Source: Deltaproteobacteria bacterium
GTDB taxonomy: Bacteria > Desulfobacterota > Desulfuromonadia > Desulfuromonadales > BM103
Assembly: GCA_024636155.1 (NCBI GenBank)
Contig: JAGXHM010000094.1
Span: 1-39,121 of the forward strand
DNA: 39,121 nucleotides
Reading direction: 5' to 3'
Position numbers and translations under genes: made by a program. Below are positions 1 to 8,480 of the stretch, in pieces; position 1 is the first letter of the stretch; each line of letters starts with the position of its first letter. A model generated the notes under the pieces. It was not told the origin of the DNA and searched no databases. It saw only the letters and a list, made by a program, of their open reading frames with translations.

Positions 1-2
1 CC

Positions 3-311
3 TTAAGCTTCAATATTCATAATTTTGAGACGGGTGAGGGGCTGACGGTGGCCGTACTTCTTGCGATAGTTCTTACGACGCTTTGATTTGAAGACCAGGA
101 TCTTTTTGTCTTTACCCTGTTCGACAATCACTGCTGTTACTTTCGCATTAGGTAAGAGAGGTGTTCCGATTTTAACCTCTTCTCCGCCAACCATGAGGAT
201 TTCGTCCAGTTCGATGGTATCACCCACCGCACCTTCAAGTTTTTCGATCTTAAGAAGATCGCCTGCGGAAACTTTATACTGCTTTCCTCCGGTTTTAATG
301 ACCGCGTACAT
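3..311 (-). CDS. rplU: 50S ribosomal protein L21
   Basis: This is a 102-residue protein, the normal length for bacterial L21. It opens MYAVIKTGGKQYKV and has the basic KSKRRKNYRKKYGHRQ stretch near the C-terminus that contacts 23S rRNA. L21 is a structural protein of the large ribosomal subunit. The ATG at 309-311 is preceded by a GAGGTGA ribosome-binding site about 8 nt away. The stop codon lies three bases from the window edge, so rpmA (L27) and obgE, which usually follow, would be outside. RNase G lies upstream on the same strand, 115 bp away, with a separate promoter in the gap. Identification is secure. Confidence 0.97.
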   Translation of the reverse strand: MYAVIKTGGKQYKVSAGDLLKIEKLEGAVGDTIELDEILMVGGEEVKIGTPLLPNAKVTAVIVEQGKDKKILVFKSKRRKNYRKKYGHRQPLTRLKIMNIEA

Positions 312-371
312 AGCCTGTTCACCTCGCTTTCGTTCCTATAATTACGGATCTAGTCCGTTCAGGAACTGGTA

Positions 372-401
372 CTTATACTTTCGCCGGTACAGGCATGTCA
401 A
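372..401 (-). promoter_or_regulatory. Sigma70-type promoter of rplU
   Basis: On the minus strand TTGACA (396-401) is followed after 18 nt by TATAAG (372-377), a near-consensus housekeeping promoter. It sits between the rng stop codon and the rplU start and would give a leader of roughly 50 nt. That leader contains a short CGGA/TCCG hairpin around 342-354. The ribosomal genes can therefore be transcribed independently of the upstream genes. Confidence 0.65.
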
Positions 402-426
402 GAAAAAATCCTGAGTAGATGCGAAA

Positions 427-1938
427 TCAGCCGACAATGATCTCGAATTGCTCGAGATGAAAATTCTGGCGCGCCGTAATCGTGATCTGTTTTTCGAATT
501 TCTTCTCCAACTCCTCGATTCCGTGACGTTCGTCATCATAGAGGAGAGAAGCAATGTCCGGGTGAACCAGTAAGGTCATGCGGTAGCCCGGTGCCGGTCC
601 CATCTCGCGCTGGAGTTCACGGAAAATTTCGTAAACAGTGGTTATCCGGCTTTTCACGTAGCCCTTGCCGTCGCAGTAGGGGCAGGCTTCGCACAGCGTT
701 CTGCCGATACTCTCTCGGACTCGCTTGCGGGTCATCTCGACCAGACCGAGCTCCGAAATCTTGAGAATGTTGGTCTTCGATTTGTCGTTTTTGAGGGCCT
801 CTTCGAGTGAGCCATGCACTTTGTCGCGGTGGGCCTCTTTTTCCATGTCGATGAAATCGATGATGATCAGGCCACCTATATTGCGCAGGCGAAGCTGGAA
901 GGCGGTCTCTTTGACGGCCTCCAGGTTGGTTTTGAGAATGGTGTCTTCGAGGTTGTGTTTGCCGACAAAGCGGCCGGTGTTGACATCTACGGCTACTAAC
1001 GCTTCCGTTTGCTCAATAATGATGTAACCACCGCTCTTCAACCAGACCTTGCGACCCAGGGCGCGGGCTATTTCCACCTCGAGACCGAAGGCGTCGAAGA
1101 TTGGCTCACTGCCAAGGTATTGCTCGACCTGGAAGCTGTGACCGGGCATGAAGGTGTTGAGAAAACGGACAATCTTGGCGTGTTCGACGGGGCTGTCAAC
1201 GACGATTCGTGAGACATCCTCGGTGAGAATGTCGCGTAGCACTTTGCTGGTGACATCAAGGTCAGAATGAATCAGGCAGGGAGCCCCCTTGCCCTCACTG
1301 TGTTCGCTGATATGTTCCCAGAGATTGACCAGGTAGTCCATGTCTGACTTGAGCTCTTCGCCGTCGCGGCTCTCAGCGACCGTACGAACAATGAACCCCG
1401 TCCCGGCTGGACGCATGATGTCTACCAGGTGACGCAGACGCTCGCGCTCCTCTTCATTCTCAATCCGACGGGAGATGCCGACGTGGTCAACCGTTGGCAT
1501 GTACACCAGATTGCGGCCCGGCAGGGAGATATGTGAGGTAATGCGCGCGCCTTTGGTGCCGAGCGGTTCTTTTGCCACCTGGACCAGAATCTCCTGACCC
1601 TCTTGCAGTAATTCCTCGATCGGCGGTAGTGGTGGGCGCTCTTCACCGGCTTCTTCACTTTGCTGCTCGTGGCGGTGGCCGACTTCAACGTAGTGCTCGA
1701 CAGCATCCATTTCGTCGAGTACGTCGGCGACGTAAAGAAAGGCCGCTTTTTCCAGGCCGATATCGACGAAGGCTGCCTGCATGCCGGGCAAGACCCGGAT
1801 GACGCGCCCACGATAAATGTTGCCAACAATACCGAGTTCACGGCTGCGCTCGATGTAGAGTTCGGCAATATGTCCGCTCTCCAAAAGCGCGAGCCGCGTC
1901 TCGTGGGACGTGGTGTTGATGACCAGTTCTTTGGTCAT
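427..1938 (-). CDS. rng: Ribonuclease G (RNase E/G family endoribonuclease)
   Basis: This 503-residue protein is the single-domain RNase G type and lacks the long C-terminal scaffold of RNase E. It cuts single-stranded RNA, for example in 16S rRNA 5' maturation and mRNA turnover. An S1 RNA-binding domain (about 38-125) contains an acidic insertion at 86-105. The DNase I-like catalytic core carries the metal-binding aspartates D318 (VDVNTG) and D361 (IIDFID). The zinc-link cysteines are C416, C419 and C422 (CEACPYC). The ATG at 1936-1938 has a strong AAGGAG site. It lies 90 bp downstream of the radical SAM fusion gene on the same strand and is probably cotranscribed with it, an arrangement common in Geobacter-type genomes. 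Confidence 0.95.
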   Translation of the reverse strand: MTKELVINTTSHETRLALLESGHIAELYIERSRELGIVGNIYRGRVIRVLPGMQAAFVDIGLEKAAFLYVADVLDEMDAVEHYVEVGHRHEQQSEEAGEERPPLPPIEELLQEGQEILVQVAKEPLGTKGARITSHISLPGRNLVYMPTVDHVGISRRIENEEERERLRHLVDIMRPAGTGFIVRTVAESRDGEELKSDMDYLVNLWEHISEHSEGKGAPCLIHSDLDVTSKVLRDILTEDVSRIVVDSPVEHAKIVRFLNTFMPGHSFQVEQYLGSEPIFDAFGLEVEIARALGRKVWLKSGGYIIIEQTEALVAVDVNTGRFVGKHNLEDTILKTNLEAVKETAFQLRLRNIGGLIIIDFIDMEKEAHRDKVHGSLEEALKNDKSKTNILKISELGLVEMTRKRVRESIGRTLCEACPYCDGKGYVKSRITTVYEIFRELQREMGPAPGYRMTLLVHPDIASLLYDDERHGIEELEKKFEKQITITARQNFHLEQFEIIVG

Positions 1939-2002
1939 AGGATGTCTCCTTCAAAGGTTAAATATTATGTATATGCTAATAGCGTTGAATTCATTATTGG
2001 TC

Positions 2003-2026
2003 GTAGAGGCAACGATACGTCTCTAC
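2003..2026. other. Inverted repeat just 3' of the radical SAM gene
   Basis: GTAGAG (2003-2008) and CTCTAC (2021-2026) form a 6-bp stem with a 12-nt loop, immediately after the stop codon of the upstream minus-strand gene and before rng. No T-run follows, so it is more likely an mRNA-processing or stabilising hairpin, or a fragment of a dispersed palindromic repeat, than a terminator. Confidence 0.3.
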
Positions 2027-2028
2027 TA

Positions 2029-4557
2029 TTAATCTACATTGGTCTCGGTATCTTTCAACTCGACAGCAGTTTTGTGAATCCCCAGAGCTCGAACCAGCTC
2101 AATATCCCTTTCGAGCAGATAGGCCGCCAGAAAAAGAGGGCTGCCGGAATGCATTTTCATACAGAGAACATTGTCTTCTCGTTGCAGATCAAGGACCCAG
2201 GGACGCAAGTCGAGTTCGCTGGTGCGGTTCTTTTTGCTCCGGGTCGTGATGACAGTCTCTTGTGCAAGGAAGTCTTTCAGCCGGTCTACAAGTTTCTCAT
2301 CCGTGTCCTCCGGCAAAGGCACTTTGAAGGTCGCAGCCAGGATACTGTTCGCCGGGGCTTCACCTTTGCGTGGCCAGAGTTCGGCCTTCAAGACACGAAC
2401 GCCTTCCGGTAACTCCTGGTTGAGTTTGTCCATCGTGTCCTGCGGCTGGCAGGGTGTGGTCAACTCCAGGTCAATAAGTTCCGCTTCGCTGGCAACGCCA
2501 AGCGGCAGTGCATCGCCGAAGCTGATGCGGGGGGCTGGATGGAAACCCTTCGAATATCTGATCGGCAACCCTGCGCGGCGAACCGCCCGATGAATCAGGG
2601 TCATGTACTCCAGGTGGCTGAGGCTGGCTGTCCGGTCGAGTTTGGTTATGGTCAGTCGCACTTTCGGTAGTAACAGTGGTTCGACAAGTTCAGCCTCAGG
2701 CTCAACAACTGGCGGTTCTAAACGACTGCTGTCCGCCAGGCGTGGTCGGACAGTCTCGAAATCGCAGAGACCGCAATAGCTGCATTCGCCGTTCCGGCAA
2801 TCCGGGGTGGCTTTGCCGAGCAGGCCGGCCTGACGTTCGCGCAGCAGGAATTCTTTTGTGACTCCGGCGTCGATATGGTCCCAGGGCAGGACTTCTTCTG
2901 GCAGTCGCTGGCGCAGGTACCAGCTTGGGTCAAGATCAACGGCGGCAAAAGCCTCTTGCCATAGGTCCCAACGAAAATGGTCACGCCAACCATCAAAGCG
3001 ACAACCGCGTTTGACCGCCTCTTCGAGAACATTTCCCAAGCGGCGATCACCACGGGCAAAGACACCTTCGAGAAAGGAAAGTTCCGCTTCGTGCCATTTC
3101 AGTCGCAGCTTCTTCTTTTTAAGGGATCCGCGTAAGTTGTTCTTGCGAGCCAGAGTTTCATCGATGCCGATCTGGGCGTCCCATTGAAAGGGGGTGTGGG
3201 CCTTGGGGACGAAGGTCGAGACCGACACGTTAACGTCTGCTCCGCCCTGTGTGCTGCGCCCGGCAGCTTTGACCCTGGCAGAAAGATCGACCAGCGCGGC
3301 GAGGTCTTCATCGGTTTCGGTTGGCAGGCCGATCATGAAATAGAGCTTGATGACTCGCCAGCCGAGTTCAAAGGCGGTGCGCGCGCTTTCGATCAGATCC
3401 TCTTCGAGAATCCCCTTGTTGATGACTTGTCGCAGACGTTCACTGCCCGCTTCGGGAGCAAGGGTAAAGCCGGTTTTGCGTACCTTCTTGATTTCGTCCA
3501 TCAACGCAGGGGTCAGCGAACCGACCCGCAGACTTGGCAGGGAGATCGCCACCTGCTGGTCGGCGTAGCAGCCCATGATGTTCTGCATCAGAATTTCAAT
3601 GGCACTGTAGTCACCGGTCGAGAGGGAGAGCAGGGAAACTTCGTCGTGGCCGGAATGACGCAGCAGTTGATCAATCAGGTTGCGGATTGTGTCTGGTTGG
3701 CGTTCGCGCACGGGCCGATAGATGTAGCCTGCCTGACAGAAGCGACAGCCACGGGTGCAGCCGCGTGCGACCTCGACTGCAACCCGATCATGGACGGTTT
3801 GCAAAAAAGGTACGATCGGCTGCTCCGGGTAGGGGGCAGAATCAAGATCAGCCAGAACCCGGCGGCGCACTTTCGGTTGTTGCAGGTCTTTAGGTGCGAT
3901 CTCTGTAATCCGGCCGTCCGGTTGATAGATGACGGAGAAAAAGGACGGCACATACATGCCTTCGATCGCTGCCAGACGTTTCAGCAGAGCTGCCCGGTTC
4001 TCGCCAGCCGCTTTGCTGGTGCGAACTGCGGCGCAGAGCTCAAGGACAACCTCTTCCCCGTCACCAATGACAGCGCAGTCGAAAAAGTCGGCGAGCGGTT
4101 CCGGATTAAAGGCACAGGGACCGCCCACTATAATCAATGGTGCTTCTTCCCCTCGTTCGCTGGCTCGCATCGGCAGGCCGGATAGATCGAGCATGGTCAG
4201 GACATTCGAATAGCAGAGTTCGTACTGCAGCGAGAAGCCAATAATGTCGAAGTCGGCCAGATTCCGGCCACTTTCGAGAGATGAAAGTAGCCTACCGTCG
4301 CTACGCAGTTGTGCCTCGCGATCCGGCCACGGTGTGTAGCTGCGTTCAGCGGCAATCCACGGTGTGTCGTTGAGAACCCGGTAGAGGATGGCCGAGCCGA
4401 TATGACTCATGCCGATTTCGTAGACATCGGGGAAGGCAAGGGCGAAAGTCACGTCGACCTGAGCCCAGTCTTTGGCTACGCTACCGCGTTCGCCACCGGT
4501 GTAGCGAGCCGGGCGTTGCAATTCGTAAAGTGAAGATTTTTGTGTCATGGGGAGCAT
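2029..4557 (-). CDS. Radical SAM protein fused to DUF2344 (TIGR03960/TIGR03936 type)
   Basis: This 842-residue fusion has three parts. The N-terminal region resembles a B12-binding-like Rossmann domain (FALAFPDVYEIGMSHIG). The radical SAM core carries the CX3CX2C cluster motif CTRGCRFC at about 267-274. The C-terminal DUF2344 domain begins near residue 630 (KVRLTITKLDRTASLSHLEYM). An extra Cys-rich segment, CRNGECSYCGLCDFE, near 590-605 may bind another metal site. The family recurs directly upstream of RNase G and L21 genes, suggesting a role in RNA or ribosome modification, but no reaction can be assigned from sequence. Neither the ATG at 4555-4557 nor the one at 4546-4548 has a convincing ribosome-binding site, so the start is uncertain by three codons. 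Confidence 0.9.
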   Translation of the reverse strand: MLPMTQKSSLYELQRPARYTGGERGSVAKDWAQVDVTFALAFPDVYEIGMSHIGSAILYRVLNDTPWIAAERSYTPWPDREAQLRSDGRLLSSLESGRNLADFDIIGFSLQYELCYSNVLTMLDLSGLPMRASERGEEAPLIIVGGPCAFNPEPLADFFDCAVIGDGEEVVLELCAAVRTSKAAGENRAALLKRLAAIEGMYVPSFFSVIYQPDGRITEIAPKDLQQPKVRRRVLADLDSAPYPEQPIVPFLQTVHDRVAVEVARGCTRGCRFCQAGYIYRPVRERQPDTIRNLIDQLLRHSGHDEVSLLSLSTGDYSAIEILMQNIMGCYADQQVAISLPSLRVGSLTPALMDEIKKVRKTGFTLAPEAGSERLRQVINKGILEEDLIESARTAFELGWRVIKLYFMIGLPTETDEDLAALVDLSARVKAAGRSTQGGADVNVSVSTFVPKAHTPFQWDAQIGIDETLARKNNLRGSLKKKKLRLKWHEAELSFLEGVFARGDRRLGNVLEEAVKRGCRFDGWRDHFRWDLWQEAFAAVDLDPSWYLRQRLPEEVLPWDHIDAGVTKEFLLRERQAGLLGKATPDCRNGECSYCGLCDFETVRPRLADSSRLEPPVVEPEAELVEPLLLPKVRLTITKLDRTASLSHLEYMTLIHRAVRRAGLPIRYSKGFHPAPRISFGDALPLGVASEAELIDLELTTPCQPQDTMDKLNQELPEGVRVLKAELWPRKGEAPANSILAATFKVPLPEDTDEKLVDRLKDFLAQETVITTRSKKNRTSELDLRPWVLDLQREDNVLCMKMHSGSPLFLAAYLLERDIELVRALGIHKTAVELKDTETNVD

Positions 4558-4720
4558 GTCTCAAGGCCCGAAGCTGGCCGATAGGTCTAAGGTTATGATT
4601 GTCAAACAGTTAATCTAGTAAAGTAGCATGATCTCTTTTCTATGAACAAGGGGATTGATAAGTAACTTTTGCGTATTTGGGCCAAGCGTTTGCGGAGGTA
4701 TGGAGAACTTAAAGAAAAGA

Positions 4721-4745
4721 GCCCGGCTGGAGAATCCAGCCGGGC
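4721..4745 (-). terminator. Intrinsic terminator of the cytochrome/barrel operon
   Basis: GCCCGGCTGG and CCAGCCGGGC form a perfect 10-bp GC-rich stem with a 5-nt loop. In the minus direction it is followed by TCTTTTCTTT. It lies 34 bp after the stop codon of the MtrB-like gene and before the upstream region of the radical SAM gene. Confidence 0.75.
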
Positions 4746-4778
4746 AAAACAAGAGGCAAATCTTTGTAGCTTTGTTGT

Positions 4779-7079
4779 TTAGAAGCGGTAACCAAGACCT
4801 ACGTAACTGTAGTAGGCTTTGCCGTCTTCATCTCCATAGACATACTCTTCATCGGAGTTGAACACGTCATAAGTGAACGTCGCCGTGGTGTACAACGCGT
4901 CGGTAAACCTGTATTCACCACCGACAGTGATTTGGTACTGGTCGTACGTCAGGTCGGAATACGAGTCAATCTCGTTGTTTTGCTCCCAAGTGTCGTAAGC
5001 GCCAAGTGGTGACCCACTAAGTGAGGTCATGGTCATGCGCTCCTGGAAATCCCAGTCCCATGAGTAATCGGCGTAATTGTAAACAAAGCTTGCATCAAGT
5101 CTTAACTTTTCTGTTGCCTGATAGTTTGCACTCAGAGCAACGGTATGTACATCGGTATCAGCTGTAGCGGTACTGCATATCGACCCCAACTGGGTCGACG
5201 AGTTGGTATCCGCTCAGCCATGGTACCATCCGACACACATCTGATTCTCTGTCTTCTGCTTGTTGAAGTTATAAGCCATGGATAGATTCAACTTGTCGGT
5301 CGGTGCATACCACAAGGTGACGCCAGGAACGTAGGTGTTCTCTTCGTACTTGACGGCGTCATTCTCCTCGTAACGATAGCGGAAATAGGCAGTCAATGCC
5401 GAGTTCGCCGTAGGTGACCACGTTGTGCTGATCTTTGCTTCCTGAACCTGATCAGGCTGGTTTGTCGCATCAAGTCCGCGAGAAGGATAGATGGTGTTCC
5501 AATAGTACACACCATCTGTATTCCCTTGAGCCAACGGGTCTGTGTTGGTTCCATCTGGATTCATGTAATCTTTTGTTAACAGGTAGGAGAGATCTCCATC
5601 GACAGTAGCATCGGGGTGTCCCTGGGCAATGCCTGTCGCATCTTCGCCATGGAATGGGTCGTCGATGTCTTGATACATGTAATTAAAGCGCGTGTTCAGC
5701 CCTTTAGCAATACGGCTGTTTACCGCAACGGTGTACGTATTTGTTTCGGTTTCGCCCAGTGTGCTTTCAGCGCGATCGATGTCTTCGTAGTCATAGCCGA
5801 GACGCAATGTAGTGCCTCGAGAGACGCGATACTTGGCATCAAAGCCAAGCTCTGTCACGTCACGACTTTCTGCCGACTCGTAATGTTCTTCTTGCTCAAA
5901 GGTGTTGTTGCTGCGGTCCATGACGCCGTCATGGTCCCAGTCAACATTATCAACCCGATCCGGGAAAGACAGGGTGTAGTCGGCCCCGTCGATATCGTAG
6001 GTTGACCCATGCATGGAAAGACGCCAATTGCCGATTCGTGTTGCACCCTTTAAGGCAAACAACTCAAGTGTGCTGGACAGTGTGTTGCTACCTACAAACT
6101 CATAGGTGCCCGGCTCGTCTTGCTTGTCACTTTCAATATCGGCATGAACATAGGTACCAGTAATGACCGAGCTGGCAGGCAGGTCAAGACGGGCATTAAC
6201 GGTGTGACTATCTTTTTCAGAGTCGGGAGTCTGGTTGTATTCCAGTTCCTCATTTATATACAGAAACTGAGCTGGGTCCTGACTTGCGTAACGCCACTTT
6301 GTACTGTTCCAATACTTATAGCTAGGACCAGTGTCGCCATCAAAATCGCGATTCAGGTACTCGTAATCAACAGTCAACATCCCAAATTTGCCAGTTACGC
6401 CTAAAGTGAGATCTTCTGTTCTCTCGTTAATGTCTTTAGGGTTCGCTTCGATGTGGCAAGCCGAACATTTGCTAATGGCAATGGCCTGCTCCATTCCCTC
6501 GCGCTCTTCAACGCGCTGGCCAGCATGGAACGTAATGTTAGGCATGCTGGGCACGATTACATCTACGTCAGTTTCAAACTCACTGCGTTTAATGAGGTAA
6601 TCTTGGTCCAGCTCCCAAGCGTACTGCTCAGGATCTTTTGTGGCGTTGGTAAAGACGCGAGGTTGATCACCATCAATGTCGCCAGTCATGGTGGCTCCGA
6701 GGTGCTCAAGATTGTCATGATCCTTCCAGTGTTCGAAAACCTGGTAGTCAAGGTCGAGCCGGAGGACCCTGTTGAAATCGGCCTTAAGTCCGTAGCCCTG
6801 ATCCGCTGGCCCTCTAACGTCTGTCTCCGCCTCGATCCAGATCCCCTTGTTCAGGTATTCCAGGTCCAGGCTGGGGGCGAAACTCAGACCGTCGTCAGGA
6901 CGATATCTTGAATATTCATTGACACGTGCAGGATTGTCTTTGGTATCCGCAGCCGCGGCGCCAACTTCCATATTACCGCTGAGATGAGCGGAATCTTCTT
7001 CCGCTATCGCCAGCGTGGAGGTCGCCGCCAGGGTCAGGATGGACAATAGTGCAAGCAACCATATAGTGCTTTGCTTCAT
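4779..7079 (-). CDS. MtrB/PioB-family outer-membrane beta-barrel with one in-frame UGA
   Basis: This would be a 766-residue outer-membrane porin-like barrel of the kind that holds a multiheme cytochrome across the outer membrane. There is a signal peptide (residues 1-26, ending LAIA). Many alternating amphipathic strands follow, rich in Y, D and N, and the C-terminus is aromatic (YVGLGYRF), as in barrel assembly signals. The frame is broken only once, by TGA at 5214-5216 after 621 codons. The next 144 codons stay in the same frame, continue the strand pattern and end naturally. No good start or ribosome-binding site exists after the UGA: the first possible initiator is TTG at 5187-5189. A CXXCH motif (CSACH, 205-209) could bind heme. 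The start has an AGGAGG site. It is either a recoded selenoprotein, a recent nonsense mutation or a sequencing error. Confidence 0.8.
5180..5216 (-). promoter_or_regulatory. In-frame UGA plus downstream hairpin, candidate bacterial SECIS
   Basis: In the minus-strand transcript the UGA (5214-5216) is followed, after 15 nt, by UCGACCC-AGUUG-GGGUCGA (5198 to 5180). This is a perfect 7-bp stem, extendable by one G-U pair. The loop starts 22 nt after the UGA and has G as its second base. These values fall within the known loose model for bacterial SECIS elements: a short stem, a small loop with an early G, and a loop 16-37 nt from the UGA. A self-complementary stretch of this size can also arise by chance, so this remains a candidate. 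Confidence 0.35.
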
Positions 7080-7097
7080 TTTTATTGCCTCCTAAGG

Positions 7098-8222
7098 TTA
7101 ACGGGTCAGGCCGCCACCGCTGAGCGGTTGAGACGGGAGGTCACTGCCATGAACAACTTGATGGCAGGTCGTGCATTTGGTGGCAAACGATGTCTGCCAT
7201 CCTTCCGCCCCATGCGGATTGGCCGCTGTTGTGGCCGCGGTGTTAGGTGTACTTCGAGAATAAACCGTCCACCGGTCAGGATAATCCTCGTTCATGAAGA
7301 AGCGGACATCCGGGTTGGCTGCTGAGACACTATCAAACTCGGCTTTTGCCTCAGCCTTAGTTGGAAAGCTTAACTTGTCATATGGCTTGACTCCGGTGTT
7401 AAACTTTGCCGTTGCAGGCACGGGATCAAATCCTTTGCGCAGCATATGGAAGTGCCCTTCGTGGCACTGCAGGCAGAGGAACGGTTCGTTCTGGACCAGC
7501 AGGTTGTTGGCAACGGAACCGTGTGGATCGTGACAGATGGTACAGTCATCTTCAACCGGGGCGTGACCGAATACGAAAGGGCCCTGATAGCGGCTGTGAC
7601 AGTCGAGACAGAGGTCGGTGGTGCGTTCCTGAGTATTCAGATCGCCATGCGGATTGTGACAATCGCCGCAGGTCATCTTGCCTTCCTTGATCGGGTGATG
7701 AGAAGGGAAGTTGGTCTTGGCTTGCTGCTCCTGATGGCAGGTATAGCAGAGTTCTGGATCTTGCTTCTTTAGGGCTGTTTTTTCGCCACCATGAATTGTG
7801 TGACAGTCGTTGCAGGAAACGTCGCTCAAGGCGTGCTCGCCATGAGTCCAGTCCATAAGCTTGCCGTCGGTGTGACATGTAGCACAGACTGCAGCGGATT
7901 CTTCTGGCAGCAGTTCACCAAACTTGAGAATTTGACCGTTGTCATCCGAGTTGACGTGCAGGCTGCCGCCGCCATGACAGGCTTCGCACCCTTCGGTGCC
8001 GCCCATATACTCGAATCCGGTCAAGCGCGAATGAACCCCCGCACTCATACCTTCGTGACACTCCGCGCAGGCCTCTTGGCCCACTGAAGTAGCGCCATCA
8101 ATGACTGGTAGTGTTAACTGCTTCTCCCTGATCGCTCCGGTGGCGCATGCCCCCAGAATGAGTAACAGGGGAAGGAGCTTGACCAGCCAGGGCGCCCTGG
8201 ATAGTGATACCTTCCTATGCAT
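7098..8222 (-). CDS. Decaheme c-type cytochrome lipoprotein, DmsE/MtrA-like
   Basis: This 374-residue exported protein has ten CXXCH heme-binding motifs: CAECH, CEACH, CATCH, CNDCH, CYTCH, CGDCH, CLDCH, CTICH, CLQCH and CTTCH. Nine are packed in the first two thirds. The tenth is separated by an insert of about 90 residues lacking heme motifs. The signal peptide ends in a lipobox, LGAC, with C26 as the lipidated cysteine, so it should be membrane-anchored. Its likely role is to carry electrons from the periplasm into the barrel encoded 18 bp downstream. I chose the ATG at 8220-8222 because AAAGGAG precedes it by 6-7 nt. An upstream ATG at 8252 lacks such a site. No outer-surface MtrC-like cytochrome lies beside it. 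Confidence 0.92.
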   Translation of the reverse strand: MHRKVSLSRAPWLVKLLPLLLILGACATGAIREKQLTLPVIDGATSVGQEACAECHEGMSAGVHSRLTGFEYMGGTEGCEACHGGGSLHVNSDDNGQILKFGELLPEESAAVCATCHTDGKLMDWTHGEHALSDVSCNDCHTIHGGEKTALKKQDPELCYTCHQEQQAKTNFPSHHPIKEGKMTCGDCHNPHGDLNTQERTTDLCLDCHSRYQGPFVFGHAPVEDDCTICHDPHGSVANNLLVQNEPFLCLQCHEGHFHMLRKGFDPVPATAKFNTGVKPYDKLSFPTKAEAKAEFDSVSAANPDVRFFMNEDYPDRWTVYSRSTPNTAATTAANPHGAEGWQTSFATKCTTCHQVVHGSDLPSQPLSGGGLTR

Positions 8223-8390
8223 GTTTTCTCCTTTCCACGTTGAATGCCTCAAAAAAAAACAGTAAACTAACGACTAGTGGCCTTTAGATCGAGTAAGCCT
8301 CCTTTGTAAAGTTCAGGCCGGAATCTGTGATCTCTTTCATTAGAATTTTGAAGAAGTGGTTCATTAGCTATTTAGAATCTGTTGTATGAT

Positions 8391-8420
8391 ATTCGTCTTT
8401 GATGATAGGGTAAAACGAAT
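8391..8420. promoter_or_regulatory. Inverted repeat in the divergent cytochrome/LysR intergenic region
   Basis: ATTCGT (8391-8396) and ACGAAT (8415-8420) are an inverted pair with an 18-bp spacer. They lie 60-90 bp upstream of the LysR start, in the shared upstream region of the divergent cytochrome operon. LysR regulators commonly bind dyads in the intergenic region they share with a target. Promoter boxes are not clear on either strand, so the assignment is tentative. Confidence 0.3.
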
Positions 8421-8480
8421 CATTCTAATGGCACACATAAGCAAGATTTATAGTTTTTAATGCTATATATGGATATTTAG

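Noticed and set aside
3184-4185. 333-codon plus-strand ORF
   Set aside because: It lies entirely antisense to the well-supported radical SAM fusion, and its composition (Gly/Asp/Arg-rich without motifs) is that of a reverse-frame shadow.
3-4557. rplU - rng - radical SAM/DUF2344 gene order as a novel cluster
   Set aside because: This arrangement is usual in Geobacter-type genomes, so it helps identify the organism but is not new.
4779-5189. Separate 136-residue gene starting at TTG
   Set aside because: It is in the same frame as the upstream barrel with only a UGA between, has no ribosome-binding site, and consists of the C-terminal strands of that barrel. I treat both parts as one gene.
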